DNA of 64,000 nucleotides, from positions 1,991,501 to 2,055,500 of the forward strand of contig OZ023187.1 in the NCBI GenBank assembly GCA_963995505.1, in the 5' to 3' direction. Positions 25,128 to 38,600 of the stretch are shown here, piece after piece. The notes under the pieces are model-generated. The model was not told the DNA's origin. It saw nothing but the letters and a program-made list of their open reading frames with translations, and made no database searches. This stretch comes from Hypericum androsaemum (Eukaryota; Streptophyta; Magnoliopsida; Malpighiales; Hypericaceae). The position numbers were made by a program, and so were the translations under genes. Position 1 is the stretch's first letter, and the number at the start of each line of letters is the position of its first letter.

Positions 25128-27317
25128 TAAACTCCCATTTCTGGTCTAGTTCTAGTCTAGAAGAAACACAATCTAATTTAAAACAAGAAAATCGCTGCAG
25201 TTATGATGTAATATGAGAAATTATATAGGTGTTATTTTAAGAAATGCGAGATTATATTATGAATATAAATACTATGTTGCCAGTAGTAATACTTTATGTT
25301 ACGAGTAGTGATACAATTTATCAAATAGTTGTACCACATCTTTAGCGTTACCATTGATAATCCTACTAGATCAATAACCTGCGACATAACCTAATTTTTC
25401 ATTTGATCCACCACAACTTCAAACTAAATCTTACCCACAATTCCAGAGGACCAAAAACTCATATCTAAATAACAAATTCATAATAAAATTGTGGTAAAAG
25501 TAGAGATGTAAATTAATTACACACCTTAAATAAGTAAATACCTCTGAGCCTTGTTTTTCGATAATTGCTCATGGGTAATGCTCTCGAAAGCAACCAGAAA
25601 TGCAATGGAAAAATGGTCTAAGATTACCTCAAATGGCCACGCTGCCCTCGGCTCTCTAGCTAAGAAATTCTCAGCCGTGCACTACAAAGTTCTTGCCCAA
25701 CTGTGTGGATTGCTTCCGAATGAAAACATATCTTCTACCACTGACTTCGAATATCAACAACTGCTAGCTACTTCGTCGCTCGAGTATTGTCACGCACGCT
25801 CTCACTAAAATCCCAAAACATAGTCCTAAGATTGTTGGATAAATTGGAAATTTTAGTAGAAAATAGAAAATAAATTTTGATCTTAGTCGTGTCAAGGAAT
25901 ACTGTACTTAGGACTATTTTACCCATATGTATAGATCCCAGCATTAAACAGATTCTTCCGATCTCAAGTACAAAAATTTAGTAATTATATAGCATAACTC
26001 GAGAAAAGAAAGCCAAATAACTTGTGCTTAATCTCATGTCAATCAAGGCTTTTCATAGTGAGGGAGTTGTTTAAAATATGTAATTTAATTAAATAAAAAC
26101 ATTTTAATTTAATAGAAATTTTCCACGCCTTTGGAAAGATTCGAGGCAACCACTTTTGCTGGAAGAGGTTTTGTAACAAACTAAACATGGCTAACAAAAG
26201 TGCCACAATTTCAGCCAACAACCATATACAAGTGGAAATAGTCCACACCATTCTCCAAATATTTTTCCAGCAATATTTTTATTTTAAAATAAAGAATTTT
26301 TTTGAAATAATATAATTTTTCCAACAGGATCATTGTCAAGAAGTCTGTATTCTCAAATAAATGAACATAAATTTTAAACTTAAGACTTAAGTAGGTATTA
26401 ATATAGTTATTATTTAGAGAAAAAATTAAATAAGTCAGTCTTCTAAAATAAATGCACACATAAGTGCACTTTACTAACCGGCGGTTGTTCTATTGTTGAC
26501 GACGTGGAAAAAAATCTGTCCATACTTTAAAAAATTATGCGTGCATTCATTTTAGACATTGTTTTAAAATCATGGTCCAACCGAAGGCTGGATCAGTCGG
26601 ACTGCTACTTGTTACTAATCTAGGGTCAGTTTTTTGGTTAAAACTAGAGAACGGTCTGACTGTCCAAAATTTGGTTGGACCGCTCAGTAAAACATTTCCG
26701 GGCGATCCGAATTGCCGGGAATAGAAAAGTTAGTGTTTATTTTACCATTTATCCGATTGAATTTAGAACCAACACCCTCACTTCCATGTTAGGTCCATTA
26801 GTTCCAACACAACTCGATAGATTTAGGTAACTAGGGTAACATATTAGGCATTATTAAGTTCATTAATCATCACTTTAGCATATATAACCACCACTTAACC
26901 TCGTTCATATTTCCATAAACATGAAGCCAAATGTGTATCTCGACGGTACTTCATGCTTCATCAAATGAGGCTCTCAATTAACCCGAAAGTGTTTTATTCT
27001 GAATAGAAACCCGAGCTCACCAACATTATCTGTTTCTGTTCTGTTGGGATTGAAGCAGTTCCTGATGACTACCAAAAATGAATTTCAACCTTTCTGGGTA
27101 TATAAAAGCAGGATTTGAAGCAAGCACAACAAAGACAATGGCATTCCATCCGAACTCAATCACAAACAGGGGTACAATATTATAGGGTAGATGATGATGA
27201 TGCCTAGAAAGGGATGGGGAAAAAATATAGAAGAAAAAAAAATACAACCAAGGCGGCGTATATTATTGAAACAATAACCAGGTGGCCAACTTGGAAGATT
27301 AGGTCAAACCTTTAGTT
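25128..27317. other. intergenic, AT-rich
   Basis: An 85-codon + strand frame at 25551-25808 has no recognised motif. A short dispersed repeat at about 25280-25345 (TATCAAATAGTTGTACCAC word) recurs at about 47825-47885. Words rich in GGTCnGACTG around 26570-26720 resemble decayed repeat sequence near 13.6 kb. No gene is supported. Confidence 0.45.
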
Positions 27318-27603
27318 TGTTGGAAAATATGGTGGAATAGAACAAGAAATTGATTTGAATCGCGTAGAAGACGCTGTCCTTAAGAACTACTTCACCGGTA
27401 GGTGTTGTTCTCCAGGATTAAACAGACCCTTCCGTGTTCGAGTGAACACGGGCAACCAATAATCTAACAAAAACAAGGTATAGCTACTCGAAATCAAAAA
27501 ATAGAGCAAATAGGTAGTACACTTGGTTGTATTTTTCACAAATGAATGATAACTTTCTTAAATAGCAAATATCCAAAGGGAAAAATAAATATGGGCATTT
27601 ACA
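27318..27603. repeat. 286-bp LTR-like repeat, first copy
   Basis: The segment begins TGTTGGAAAATATGG and ends GGGCATTTACA. A second copy of exactly the same length is at 45860-46145, and similarity stops sharply at both ends. TG...CA ends and size fit a solo copia-type LTR. Target-site duplications are not clear. Confidence 0.75.
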
Positions 27604-27606
27604 TAC

Positions 27607-30120
27607 TTTTTTTTGGGTGAGAACGAGAACCTTTATTAATAAGAAAAGAAAAGACTACAGAACGGGGAGAGCAATGGGAGAAAAAGAAGATGAAAACGAA
27701 TGAAAATAAAAGCCAAGGCCTAAACAGGTAACCATATTGGCAAACCTGTTGCCATATCTAGTGACTCACCAAGGCAAACCCACAAGACGGGTAGTCCAGG
27801 GTGAGAAAATCGGCAGCGGCACATCAAAAGTCCACCTCATACTCCAACCAACGTAGATCCTTACCGGTATAGGTAGTCCCAGTCTTCTTCCTCGCTTGAA
27901 AGCGAGTGTTCTTGGCAGGTGGTAGATCAAAATCCTCCAAGTCTGACTGCGAATCCACTTCGTTTGCCCAATTGTTCTTCATCTTCTTCGTAATCGAACC
28001 CATGAACTTCAATGAGTCCGGAAGATCATCGTTGTCAGAAAAAGTAACGATCTTATTGCCCTTGTGACCCGGGATAGGCATGAGATCTATAGCAGATGAA
28101 GCAGAGTTACGGCCCAAAATAGATGGGGACGGTCCCTGTATTATTGGGATTCTCTTGCCAAGGAAACATGGCTTCAAACTCTTATGCTTGGAGCCCTTAG
28201 AACCGAATGAGCGAGTAGGTAAATCCCCGCCCGCGGCAACATATGCCACCTTCCTAGCCTCAGCCTTTGCCAAATCCTCAGGAGACAGTGATGCCAATAA
28301 CTCAGCCGAGGAAGGGCCATTCTTGCACCCCTTTTTCTTGCCCAAAGCTGACCTAGACTTAGAATCCGATGAGTCAGTCACCTGTGAAGCTGGCGTCAAC
28401 GGCTCTATTATAATCGGGCTTAAAAATACCAAACCTGTATCTTGAGAGGGCAAAATCTCCTCAATCATTACACCACAATCTCCCTCAATATTATTTGTAC
28501 TTGACACTGGAGACTGCTCAAGAACTTCATCAAGCACCAGCAACTGGACCAAATCAATCAAATCCAAAATCTGACCTGTACTTAATGGAGAATATTTGTC
28601 ACCGGACAGAATTTCACCCTCTTTCCTCGCTTCTTCACAAGGAACATCGACAGCGTCAGCCGTGGTAGCAATAGCTCCCTTGGACAGGGGCAAAATCATA
28701 GCTCCTTCAAGCTGAGCGTCATGCGATACAGCCACCTCCAAGCCCTTCTCCAAAATTGGAATAGCATGATTGTATCCCAAAATCTCGACATTCCTAACTT
28801 GCGAGTCAATAATTAAGTCCTTTTCTGCAAAATATGTACCATGCACAAAAAAGACATTAGGGACATGAAGTACCACCGAATCGCCATCCTCTTGATCCTC
28901 CTCTTCACGTACTACCTGTTTCACAAAATTTTCCAATACAGTAATAAGGGCAAGAGATGAGCACTCTTTAACTTCAATGCTGGTTGGAGAACTAGGGGAG
29001 CACTCATTCTTTTGTTGCCACACCTGCTTTCCTACAGACCTCTTGGGACCCTGATCCTGCATCACCAGCTTCTCCCTAGCAATTTCGTGTCTATTGCTTT
29101 CAGCTTTAACCTGTGGGTGCAGTTTACGGCAAGAGTCTAAATCATGACCAATGATTTTGCAACGCTCGCAAAAAGGAGGCAAATTCTCGTACACCACATC
29201 AACTAAGACCGTGCCCTCCTCAAGCTTCAATACAACTTCTTTCCAACGAGGCTTGGACATGTCTAGTTCCACCAAAACCCGTACCAAGGCACCATTAAAC
29301 TATTTAATGCAGTCAAGTCTGATCGAATGGGGTTACCAATGGCCGCAGCTAGTCCAAATATGATATCATTAGCGACATGTTCCATGCTCAACCCCTCTAA
29401 TGTAATCCATAACTTCGTAAAAGAAGTGGAAACCTTTGTGGGCTTAAAATAGGGTACCCATGGCTGCAAGTAGAGACATCCCTGAGGAAGTCTCCATTCT
29501 GAAGAGCTCCAAGCTACGTCCTTATCGTGCTCATTCACAAACTGAAAACCAAAGTACCCCAGGTCAAGAGGAAGCAACTTCCATGATTGCACAGACCAAA
29601 CTTTGGAGATAGCAGCTTTCAAGTCAAATGTCGAGCAAGGTTTGGAGCCTCTCGGCATCACTAACCCTCCAATCAAAGTGCGCTTCCCAAAGTTTGCACA
29701 AACTAATGATCTCTCTGCATCTAATTCAACGACCATACGCTCGCCATCGAGGACTGGCTTAATATACGTACCTTCTTGGACCCGGTCAGATCGCGGGCGG
29801 AGTGAGGCCACGTAGGACATCTTCTTCATAGCGTTCTCCGCTGGAGCCATAGGAGTCGGTGTCGCATTAGTCTCTGCAACCCCATCATTGCTCGCTTGTA
29901 TATCTTCAGGTGTTGGCCTCGCACCCTTTGCAGACTGCCCCACACCCTCTGTCAGCCCAAGAGCCAGCGCCTGTGAAGGGTTACCGACTATTGGGGCAAG
30001 AGAGGTATAGAACTGGTGAAGGAGAGGAAGGATGCCAGATTGAAGCGCCATGAGAAGTTTTGGATCCAGCCCTAGCGAAGGGCAGAGATTAGGCGGCATG
30101 AAGCAAAATTAAACAATATA
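27607..30120 (-). mobile_element. LINE-type retroelement with ORF1 only
   Basis: On the - strand the element ends in a run of eight A (27607-27614 as T on the + strand), preceded by TTATTAATAAAGG, a plant L1-like 3' end. The interior contains a DUF4283 plus CCHC-knuckle ORF1. About 200 bp separate the ORF1 stop from the poly(A). No endonuclease or reverse transcriptase (ORF2) lies in between, so it is either an internal deletion or a non-autonomous ORF1-only element. The 5' boundary is approximate and a target-site duplication was not found. Confidence 0.65.
27824..30099 (-). pseudogene. LINE ORF1-like protein (DUF4283 and zinc knuckle), one frameshift
   Basis: Plant LINE ORF1 proteins bind RNA through an N-terminal DUF4283 fold and a CCHC knuckle. 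The first frame (29263-30099) carries the DUF4283-like region, with motifs LDLGYFGFQF and LYLQPWVPYF. The reading then shifts by one frame near 29300. The second frame (27824-29287) carries the knuckle CERCKIIGHDLDSC and a long acidic, Ser-rich tail ending in a basic patch near its C-terminus. The single frame change inside otherwise open sequence indicates a fairly recent pseudogene. Confidence 0.75.
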
Positions 30121-30730
30121 ATAGACAATAATCATATTGACGTCAACCTAAATTAACCCCTTGTATCCTATTATGATACTTCACATCTATTTTTTTTTAT
30201 TTCAAATCATCCCAATTTCAAATTGAGGTTACACCTTGTCTAATTTCACAGCCACATTAATTCTCACAAAATTTTGTCTAAGCCGTTACCAAAGGAACTT
30301 TAATCCCCACCAAAAAACTAAAATGGCCTTAGTTGTGGTCAACGTAATTGACATTAATTCTCATTAAAATCCATAAATGGTCGTAGTCATTTATTTTCCC
30401 AAATTTGTTTTAAATATAGCATTTGTCTATATTTAATTGTGAGAATGGAGGTTATCTATGATGACCACTAATTAACCACTCATTCTAATAAATGGCAATA
30501 TCCCAGCAGTTACTTTCTTCTTCAAAATTCTATCTAACATGGTATTAATTGGCAAGTATGCGCCAACTAATTAGCAAGGATATTCAACATTTATCTATGG
30601 CTAATATATTCATTAGGTAACCATTCACTCATACGATTAAAGATATGCAACCGTAAAGTCATAAAAATCAATTAAATACCTCAAGTATTCTCAGGCGCAT
30701 AAGAGCGAATTTTGTAACGGATCTGAACCA
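30121..30730. other. intergenic region without recognised features
   Basis: AT-rich sequence between the LINE-type element and a TIR-like repeat. No coding or structural feature is supported. Confidence 0.45.
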
Positions 30731-30734
30731 CGAG

Positions 30735-31215
30735 TTTCCAAATAGGGGTCTGGATTGGGCACGGAATGCTCAGATTCCGAACCGTTCGGAATGAAGACAC
30801 GCGGGGACTTTTTTGCAAACGCGCTAAAATACGGGGACCAGAATGAAAAAAATCATGCACAAACGCAGGCCGGATACAAATGCCATTATCGCATAACTGT
30901 GCATGCCAATATCACATAACTGCGCATGCCAGTATCACATAACTGTGCGTGCCAGTGTGACCTTTTTGCAAAAATGCTAAAATATGGGGGACCAAAATGA
31001 AAAAAACTACGCGCGCCATTATCACCAACGGGGACTTGCCACTGTCAAAAATACACATGCCATTATCACATAACTGCGCTTGCCATTATCACATAACTGC
31101 ACTTGCCATTATCACATAACTACGCTTGCCACTGCGGTCCCCCTTCACTCCAAACCGTACGGAATCGATTCCTTCACTCCGTGCTCAATCCACTCCCTCC
31201 AAATAGGCTCCCGTA
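30735..31215. repeat. TIR-like element with an internal 23-bp minisatellite
   Basis: The ends are inverted relatives: both, in opposite orientation, carry a GGATTG(G/A)GCACGGA core followed by ATTCCG-type words. Between them are two blocks of a 23-bp unit (TGCCATTATCACATAACTGC plus 3 bp), about three copies at 30881-30951 and about three more at 31058-31132. A shared AAATGCTAAAATATGGGG-like word lies between. It could be a non-autonomous PIF/Harbinger or hAT relative; target-site duplications were not resolved. Confidence 0.5.
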
Positions 31216-31596
31216 AAGCCGAAGTACGACACCATGTTCCAGCAAGCAAAGAACATATCGCGTCGCTTGATTTCGTGCTATTTCTCGTAAGAACCAAGTC
31301 AGCAACCATTGCCAAGTTTTGGTCACCATTATGGCTAATCATCTTTCTCATCTCAATGGGCAATAATTTCTCAATCACAAAGCAAACATTAAACTTGCCC
31401 AAATTTATATTTAACCAAAGCATCCAACATTATATTAGAAGTAGATAAAATTTGAATCTACATTATAACATGTGCCCTCAATTTATAACCATAAAATATT
31501 CCATTTACCATGATTAATTCTTGATGTTTATGACATTATACTTTACCGTCAAAATCAATTTTCTTAATTTAGAACCGTTATTTTTCATGACAATGC

Positions 31597-32256
31597 TGTA
31601 AAGATCAAGAAACTAAAATAGGAATGTTCTAAACTAGTGGGGGACTGAACTAAAATTTACCAGGTACCGATTTGTAAATTGCCAACCTAAAAACCCTAGA
31701 GTCGTACTTATATAAGGAGGACTGACAGAAACCCTAACCTCACTTTCTGAAATCCCGTTTTTGCCTCCTACTAGGCGAGGAGACCGATCTGGGTGAGTCA
31801 AGGGACGGGGACGACCTCAACAACGTATCCCGAGACATTAGAGTAAGCCCCTCTCCCGAATTTAGGCTTTTCTGTTTATTCTTGGTAGGCCGACACTGAT
31901 AAACCCGAAAGGACCTGTAAAAATCCGCAGGGAACGCCAGTGTTAGTGGCTACGTGAAGTAACGAAACGAGAGACGAGGTAAGTCGAATCCCGTCTTACT
32001 GTGAGATATAGAGTTGATCTATTCCGGTTTCCGTATGTAGTGGTGAAGTATAATCATGTTACTGTTCATTCAGTTGGTTCATTTGGATTGCCGACTTTTG
32101 TATTGGGTTCCATGCTATTATATACTGATTTCTGTAGTGATTGATTTATATACATGACCATCGACTGCCACTAACTGTCCACCGATTTATATACAAACGA
32201 ACATGATAATCAATTGTTAGATGGCAATATTTTCTGTTGAGCGATTAGCATCTATA

Positions 32257-32294
<38 letters not shown>
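31597..32294 (+). repeat. 5' LTR, portion confirmed by match to the 3' LTR
   Basis: This part aligns with 39170-39870 at high identity, including the TATATAAGGAGG promoter-like word near 31710. It ends in a (TA)n tract at 32255-32294, beyond which the 3' copy is missing. The 5' LTR probably continues toward about 33.9 kb, but its inner end and primer-binding site were not identified. Confidence 0.85.
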
Positions 32295-32296
<2 letters not shown>

Positions 32297-34024
32297 TCGA
32301 TACAAGGTAACCTATAATTATATTGCATGCGATAAGTCTTTTAATTGTATAATATATTATGCGAGGAAGTCAACAAGATTCTGTAAGGAGTTAGTAAGTA
32401 TTAACTTAGTATTATAATATATGGTATTACTGCATCGTCCACTGTTTGTTGTATAAGTGTATAGTACTATGTTATTGCATGCGATGAGCTCACTGTTGCA
32501 CGAAATGGTGTTCGATCGAATTCTAAATGTTAGAATTTTCATATCTAATCTAAATATAAATTATTTATTTTATTATATCGTCATGGACTGCCTGTGATAT
32601 AGTGATTGTTTGTGATGATAGTCTTTCATGTGATGAACCTGATATGTCGAATTAATAATAGATAATCGTACATTGATTAAGATGTTGCTATTTCTGTTTG
32701 AGTATGATGTGTGTATATGTAACCATATTCTGGTCGTATGTGTACTGTATGTATGTGTTCTGTACTGTTCTGTCCGAAAAGACTCTGTACTGTACTGTAC
32801 TGGTCGAGATTACTCCCATACTACTGTGCCCATAGAGTTCTGTACTGTCTACCATAATTTGTTTACTCTACGTGAGTGTGGTGGCTATCTGTGCCCTGTG
32901 GAGAGAACTCCTTTCTGCTCCTGGAATATACAGCAGAAAAGGGGTGTCTACTGTGTCCCACAGGATCTCGATGTCGTAGCTCCGGAGTTGCGTCTATTAA
33001 TGTCTTAAATCTAATTGTGGTGTCTGTATCTGATCGTTCTGGTTGATGCGACTGTCTTGTTGAATTCGGCTTACTGAGTTGCGTAATCTCATCAAAATAC
33101 GTATTTTTATTTCAGATACTTCAGGGGCAGATCGGGTGTGAGGATTTGAGGCGAGGTCATGCATCCCTAGACTTAGGGCATCATATTTTTCCATATTTAA
33201 GACAATATAATTTGTTTTCGAATTCATTAGTATGTTATCGGATTTTCTTTGGACTTATTTCGAGTTTTGAGGAATAAAAGTGCCTTACGGAGATTTTACT
33301 CCGTGGGGGTACTGATGCGTGCACGTGGGATAGTGTTGGAAAAGGGTTGAGTGGTTTAAAGTAGTAGTAGGATTGAGTTGAAAACAAGTGGTTCTCAAGT
33401 CAAAACCACCTAATTTTTCAAGAGGCATAACTTTTGGTTCGTTTGTCTGTTTCACTATTATAATATATTTTCGGAAAGAGAATTTTATAATCTACAAGTT
33501 TATTTCTTTCGGTCATAATTGGAAGCCAGGCGCCCTAATTCTAAGCCGTTTAAAAATTACGGGCGTTTGAAGTTTTGTCAAAAAAATTTAGTGCTTGCAT
33601 GGGAAAAATTTTTATCCGAATTGCAGCTCTGTGTTAGCCAGCTGTTGTAAATAATGTTGAAACTGTACTGAGGGTGATTATTGTTTCTTTTATTATTCTT
33701 GAGGGGGAACTATAGTCTATAAATAGAGTAGTTAACTGTACAGAGAATGAGTGCTTATGTGCTAATCTTACTATTTTTATGTGGCAATTTCATGATTGCG
33801 ATTAATATTTTTTTTCTAAGAATTATATGTGGACAAGTGATCAAAATAGGTTTAACTGAATAACTGCATGAATGAGGATGTATATGAATGTCTGATGTAC
33901 TGCGATGTGATGCGAGCCTGATTTTAAAAAAAAGAAATTTTTTTTGTGTTATGTTGTGAAACAGGATTATGAACTCATTTCGTACTTTCTGTTATATGAC
34001 TTGAATAGTTGACCACATAGGATC

Positions 34025-35500
34025 ATGGCACCACAAACCCGGAGAATGGCTAAAAAAGGACAAGGTTCAGGGGAAAGTTCTGGAGAAGTACAGGAAGAAA
34101 CGCAAGTACTACTTCCTCTCCCATCGACATCTACTAGGAATGTATCCCAAGGAAGGGGAATACCAACAGCTACTGGGAATGTGCCCCGAGGAGGGGGAAT
34201 ACCACCACCACCTCCGCCCATTGGGAATGGCGGTGGTGGAGAGGATGAGCCAGAGGATGAGAATGGGCCAGAAGAGGTAGAAGAGATACTACGACCAACA
34301 GCTGTGGGAGCAATTCCTCCAATAGGGGTAGTACCGCCAGTAGTACCACCTGTAGTGACTATTGATGCTAGGCTTCTGCAAGTCTTGACCAACTTTATAG
34401 CTCAGCAACAGCAGCAACAACAATAACAATAACAAGTGCCAGTACCACGAGACGATGGGTATCGTCGATTCCAGAGGGTAAAGCCTCCCACATATGATTG
34501 TGTTCCTGATCCTATTCAAGTGGAGGACTGGATATTGGAAATGAAAAAAGTTTTTCAGATTGCTCGTACGGAAGAGGATGAGAAAGTACTGTATGCTTCC
34601 TACCAGCTGGTTGGAGATGCACGAAGGTGGTGGGAGACACATCAGCGAACCCGCCAGACAGAGGGAAGAGGAAGGGAAGTAGAGCTCTAGGAGTCGTTCC
34701 TGAGGGATTTTCGTGGCAGATTCATCCCTGCCCCAATGAAGAGGGAGAAGGCTAGAGAGTTTGCCTACCTGGTCTAGGTAGACATGATAGTCATGCAATA
34801 TGATCGAGAATTCACTAGGTATGTACTGTCAAGAATAATCATGGGGTATATGCCATTATTAAAGTGTTTGACGTGATATTGCTGCGAATATAGGCTATCC
34901 GTGTTCACGTCAGCTGCAGCATTGGATGAAGATACCAAGGCATGAAAATTTGAGGATGAGCTGACCAAGGAAATCAGGGACCATATTGTGCCATTGTTCC
35001 TGCCGACGTACTCGGAAGTGCTGACTCGAGCATTGGTAGTAGAGCAAAATCTGCATCGGGATGGAGTCGACAAGGGGAGCAACAAGAGAAAGGTGGGACA
35101 GTATGTTGGAAGCCACCTCCCTAAGGGTTCTAAGAAGCCATACAACCCTGTGCGAGGTAGTAACTCGACCAATAGCCTATCCAATAAATTTGATCAGTGC
35201 TGAAGATGCAGGCGTTGGGGGCATCTAGAGGAACAATGCAGGTGAGGAAACTGTAAGGACTCATTACGGCTGATATAAGGATTTTGATGTTACAAACTGA
35301 CTGACCAATGAAACATAAAGATTTTGATGTTACAAACTGACTGACCAATGAAACATACAGATGGACAACTAGAGCATGCTTTCGTTGTGGAAAGATATGA
35401 CATGTAGTAGCAAGGTGCCCAGATGCTGACACCCGAGCGGTGATTCCTGTTGTAGCAAACCCGATACGGACAACCACAGTCATTCCTGCACGATCAGTGG
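34025..35500 (+). pseudogene. gypsy gag remnant
   Basis: A frame opens at 34025 with a Pro/Gly-rich leader and a polyglutamine stretch, then a retrotransposon-gag domain (motifs VEDWILEMKKVF and ARRWWETH). It is broken by stops near 34424, 34688 and 34776. Downstream pieces reach a cysteine-rich knuckle region near 35205-35420. That region is disrupted by a 40-bp tandem duplication (units at about 35280 and 35320). Non-functional. Confidence 0.8.
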
Positions 35501-35694
35501 TTCCCGTTTGAACTTTAACACCGACTACCAGAGTGCCAGCACGAGTTTATGCACTAAACCATGATGATGTTTAACAGGCAGATGGTGTAGTGACAGGTAA
35601 ACACCCTACGAACAACTAAATGAAAAGTACGTGATACTGTGATACTATGATGTTACAATACTGTGATACTGTAATGCTGTGATTTCATGATACT

Positions 35695-38600
35695 GTGATT
35701 CTGGGTGATCAGTGTCCCATATTTAGAGGTTTTGGTATTACATTAGGTAAATTACTAGTGATTGGCCACTCAGCAAAGGCTTTGTTTGACTCTGGTGCCA
35801 CACACTCTTTCTTATCTGAGAGTTTTGTGAAGAGGCATAAACTAGCAAAGCAAGAGAGTGCAGATCCTTTGGCAGTTAGCACTCTCTTGGGAAATATCAT
35901 TACTGTCACCCAACACTGTAGTGACTATGAAGTTACGATCTATGGATGCCAACTGAAAGGAGATCTGAGAGTCATGAGTATGATGGGGTTCGATGTGATC
36001 CTAGGAATGGATTGGCTGGCCAAGCACTATGCGGTGATTGATTGTAGGAGAAAAGTAGCAGTTTTTCAAATCCCAGGAGAAGCAGAGTTTTGCTACGAAA
36101 GTGAGTTAGGGCAAGCCACCCTATGGGTGGTATCAGCTCTTAAAGCAAGAAAATTAGTACGAAGGAGAGCCATAGCATATCTAGCCTCAGTCCGGGATAC
36201 AAGAATAGAGGAGGCACTAGAGGATATACCCATTGTACAATAATTTCCAGATATTTTTCCAGACGAGGTGCAAGGACTACCACCAGACCGAGAGGTCGAG
36301 TTTCAAATAGAGCTAATACCTGGAGCAAATCCAGTTTCTAAGGCACCATACCGTATGGCCCCGGCAGATTTGAAACAATTAAAGGTGCAATTGGAAGAAC
36401 TCCTAGATAAGGGTTTCATCCGCCCAAGTGTATCCCCATGGGGAGCACCGGTGCTCTTTGTCAAGAAGAAAGATGGATCAATGAGGATGTGTGTGGACTA
36501 CCGAGAGCTTAACAAACTAACTATCAAGAGTTATTATCCTCTACCACGTATCGAAGATTTGTTTGATCAGCTCAGAGGGGCACAGGTATTTTCTAAGATT
36601 GACCTGTGATCCGAATACCATCAGTTGAGAGTCAGGGAAGAGGATGTACCACTGACTGCTTTTCATACACGCTATGGCCATTATGAGTTTGTAGTTATGC
36701 CATTCGGCCTGACCAATGCCCCTGCCAAATTTATGGACCTCATAAATCGAATTTTTTGACCTTATCTAGATAAATTTATGGTGGTGTTCATCGATGACAT
36801 CCTGGTATACTCGCCTAGTAAAGAAAGCCATGAAGAGCATTTAAGGACCGTGTTACAAACTCTAAGGATGAGGCAATTATACGCAAAATTCAAGAAGTGT
36901 GAATTTTGGCTTGAAAAGGTGGCCTTTCTTGGGCATATGATATCCAAGGAGAGAGTGTCTGTGGTCCCGGGCAAAATTGAGGCAGTCATAGACTGGAAAT
37001 AACCTAGCAATGTATCTAAAGTACGAAGCTTCCTCGAATTGGTAGGTTACTATCGAAAGTTTGTGGAAAGATTTTCAAAGATAGCACAGCCTCTAACCCA
37101 GTTGACCCAGAAAGGAATTAAGTTACCTGGGATAAGGAATGCGAGGAAAGTTTTTAAGAGCTAAAACAACGACTCGTATCTGCTCCAATTCTGACTCTAC
37201 CAAGCGAGAGGATAGATTTTGTGGTCTACTGTGATGCTTCAAAGAGGGGTCTGGGATGTGTGCTTATGCAAGACGATAAAGGTATTGCTTATACCTCCAG
37301 GCAGCTAAAACTCTACGAGAAGAATTACCCCACTCATGACCTGAAATTAGCTGCGGTGGTACATGCTTTAAAGGTATGGCAGCACTACTTGTATGGGGTA
37401 CGGTGTGAAATATACACTGACCATAAGAGCCTCAAGTACATATTTACGCAGAAAGAGCTGAACATGAGGCAAAGGCAATGGCTAGAACTGATCAAGGATT
37501 ACGACGTGGGAATTCACTACCACCCGGGTAAAGCTAATGTAGTAGCAGATGCCTTGAGTAGGAAGGGCTTCTATACTACAACCTACGAAGCAACTGAACA
37601 GGAAGAGCTAGTCGAGGAACTAAAGAGACTGGGAATAGAGGACAGTGGACCAGTTGTAGGGTTGTTGGCGAGCCTAGTGGTGGAGCCCACCTTACAAACT
37701 ATATTGGGAGAGGGACAACTAAGGGATACCACCCTCTCTGCCACACGGCGCCAAGTCGAACAGGGAGAATTAAGCGAAGACTTTTATATTGGGGCTGATT
37801 CATATCTCTACTTTCGGAACAGGCTCTGTGTCCCGGCCGCAAAGCAACTAAATATTATGGTACTTGAAGAAGCTCATACTGCCCGCTACGCTTGCCACCC
37901 TGGGGGGACCAAAATGTATCAAGATCTTAAGCAGGAATTCTGGTGGTCGGGGATGAAGAAAGAAATAGCAGATTACGTGGCTAGCTGTATGGTATGCCAA
38001 CTGGTCAAAGCAGAACACCAACGACCGGCCGAACCTCTACAACCACTAGATATTCCAGAGTGGAAATGGGAGAAAATCACCATAGATTTTGTGACCGGAC
38101 TCCCGAGGAGTTTGCATGGGAAGGATGCGGTATGGGTAGTAGTAGATCGCCTGACAAAGGGAGCCCAATTTTTGGCTTATAAGATGGGTATGTCCATGGA
38201 GCAGATGGCGGAACTCTATTTAAGAGAGGTAGTACGATTGCATGGGATTCCGGTAAGCATCACCTCTGATCGAGACACAAGATTCATATCAAAGTTTTGG
38301 AAGAGTCTTCAGGAGTCAATGGGAACGAAGTTACAGTTCAGCACAGCCTTCCATCCACAGTCAGATGGACAGTCTGAGCGGACTATACAGTCAGATGCTC
38401 CGGGCCTGTGTGTTAGACTTTGGAGGGAATTGGGAAAGTCACATACCCTTGATAGAGTTTGCATACAATAATAGCTTTCAGGCAAGTATAGGGATGGCCC
38501 CTTATGAAGCTTTATATAGAAGAAAATGTCGGTCTCCTATTAGCTGGAATGAGGTGGGCGAGAAACGGATACTTGGACTGGCGATGTTCCAAGAATTGAC

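Noticed and set aside
13568..26720. GGTCCGACCGG-rich segments at about 13.6, 13.9 and 26.6 kb as one repeat family
   Set aside because: Only short degenerate words are shared; no continuous alignment or boundaries could be drawn.
30881..31132. CRISPR-like array because of regular short repeats
   Set aside because: The 23-bp units are directly adjacent with no unique spacers, in a plant nuclear context; this is a minisatellite.
34289..35483. - strand frames of 117-169 codons over the gypsy gag region
   Set aside because: Antisense to recognisable gag sequence, with no features of their own.
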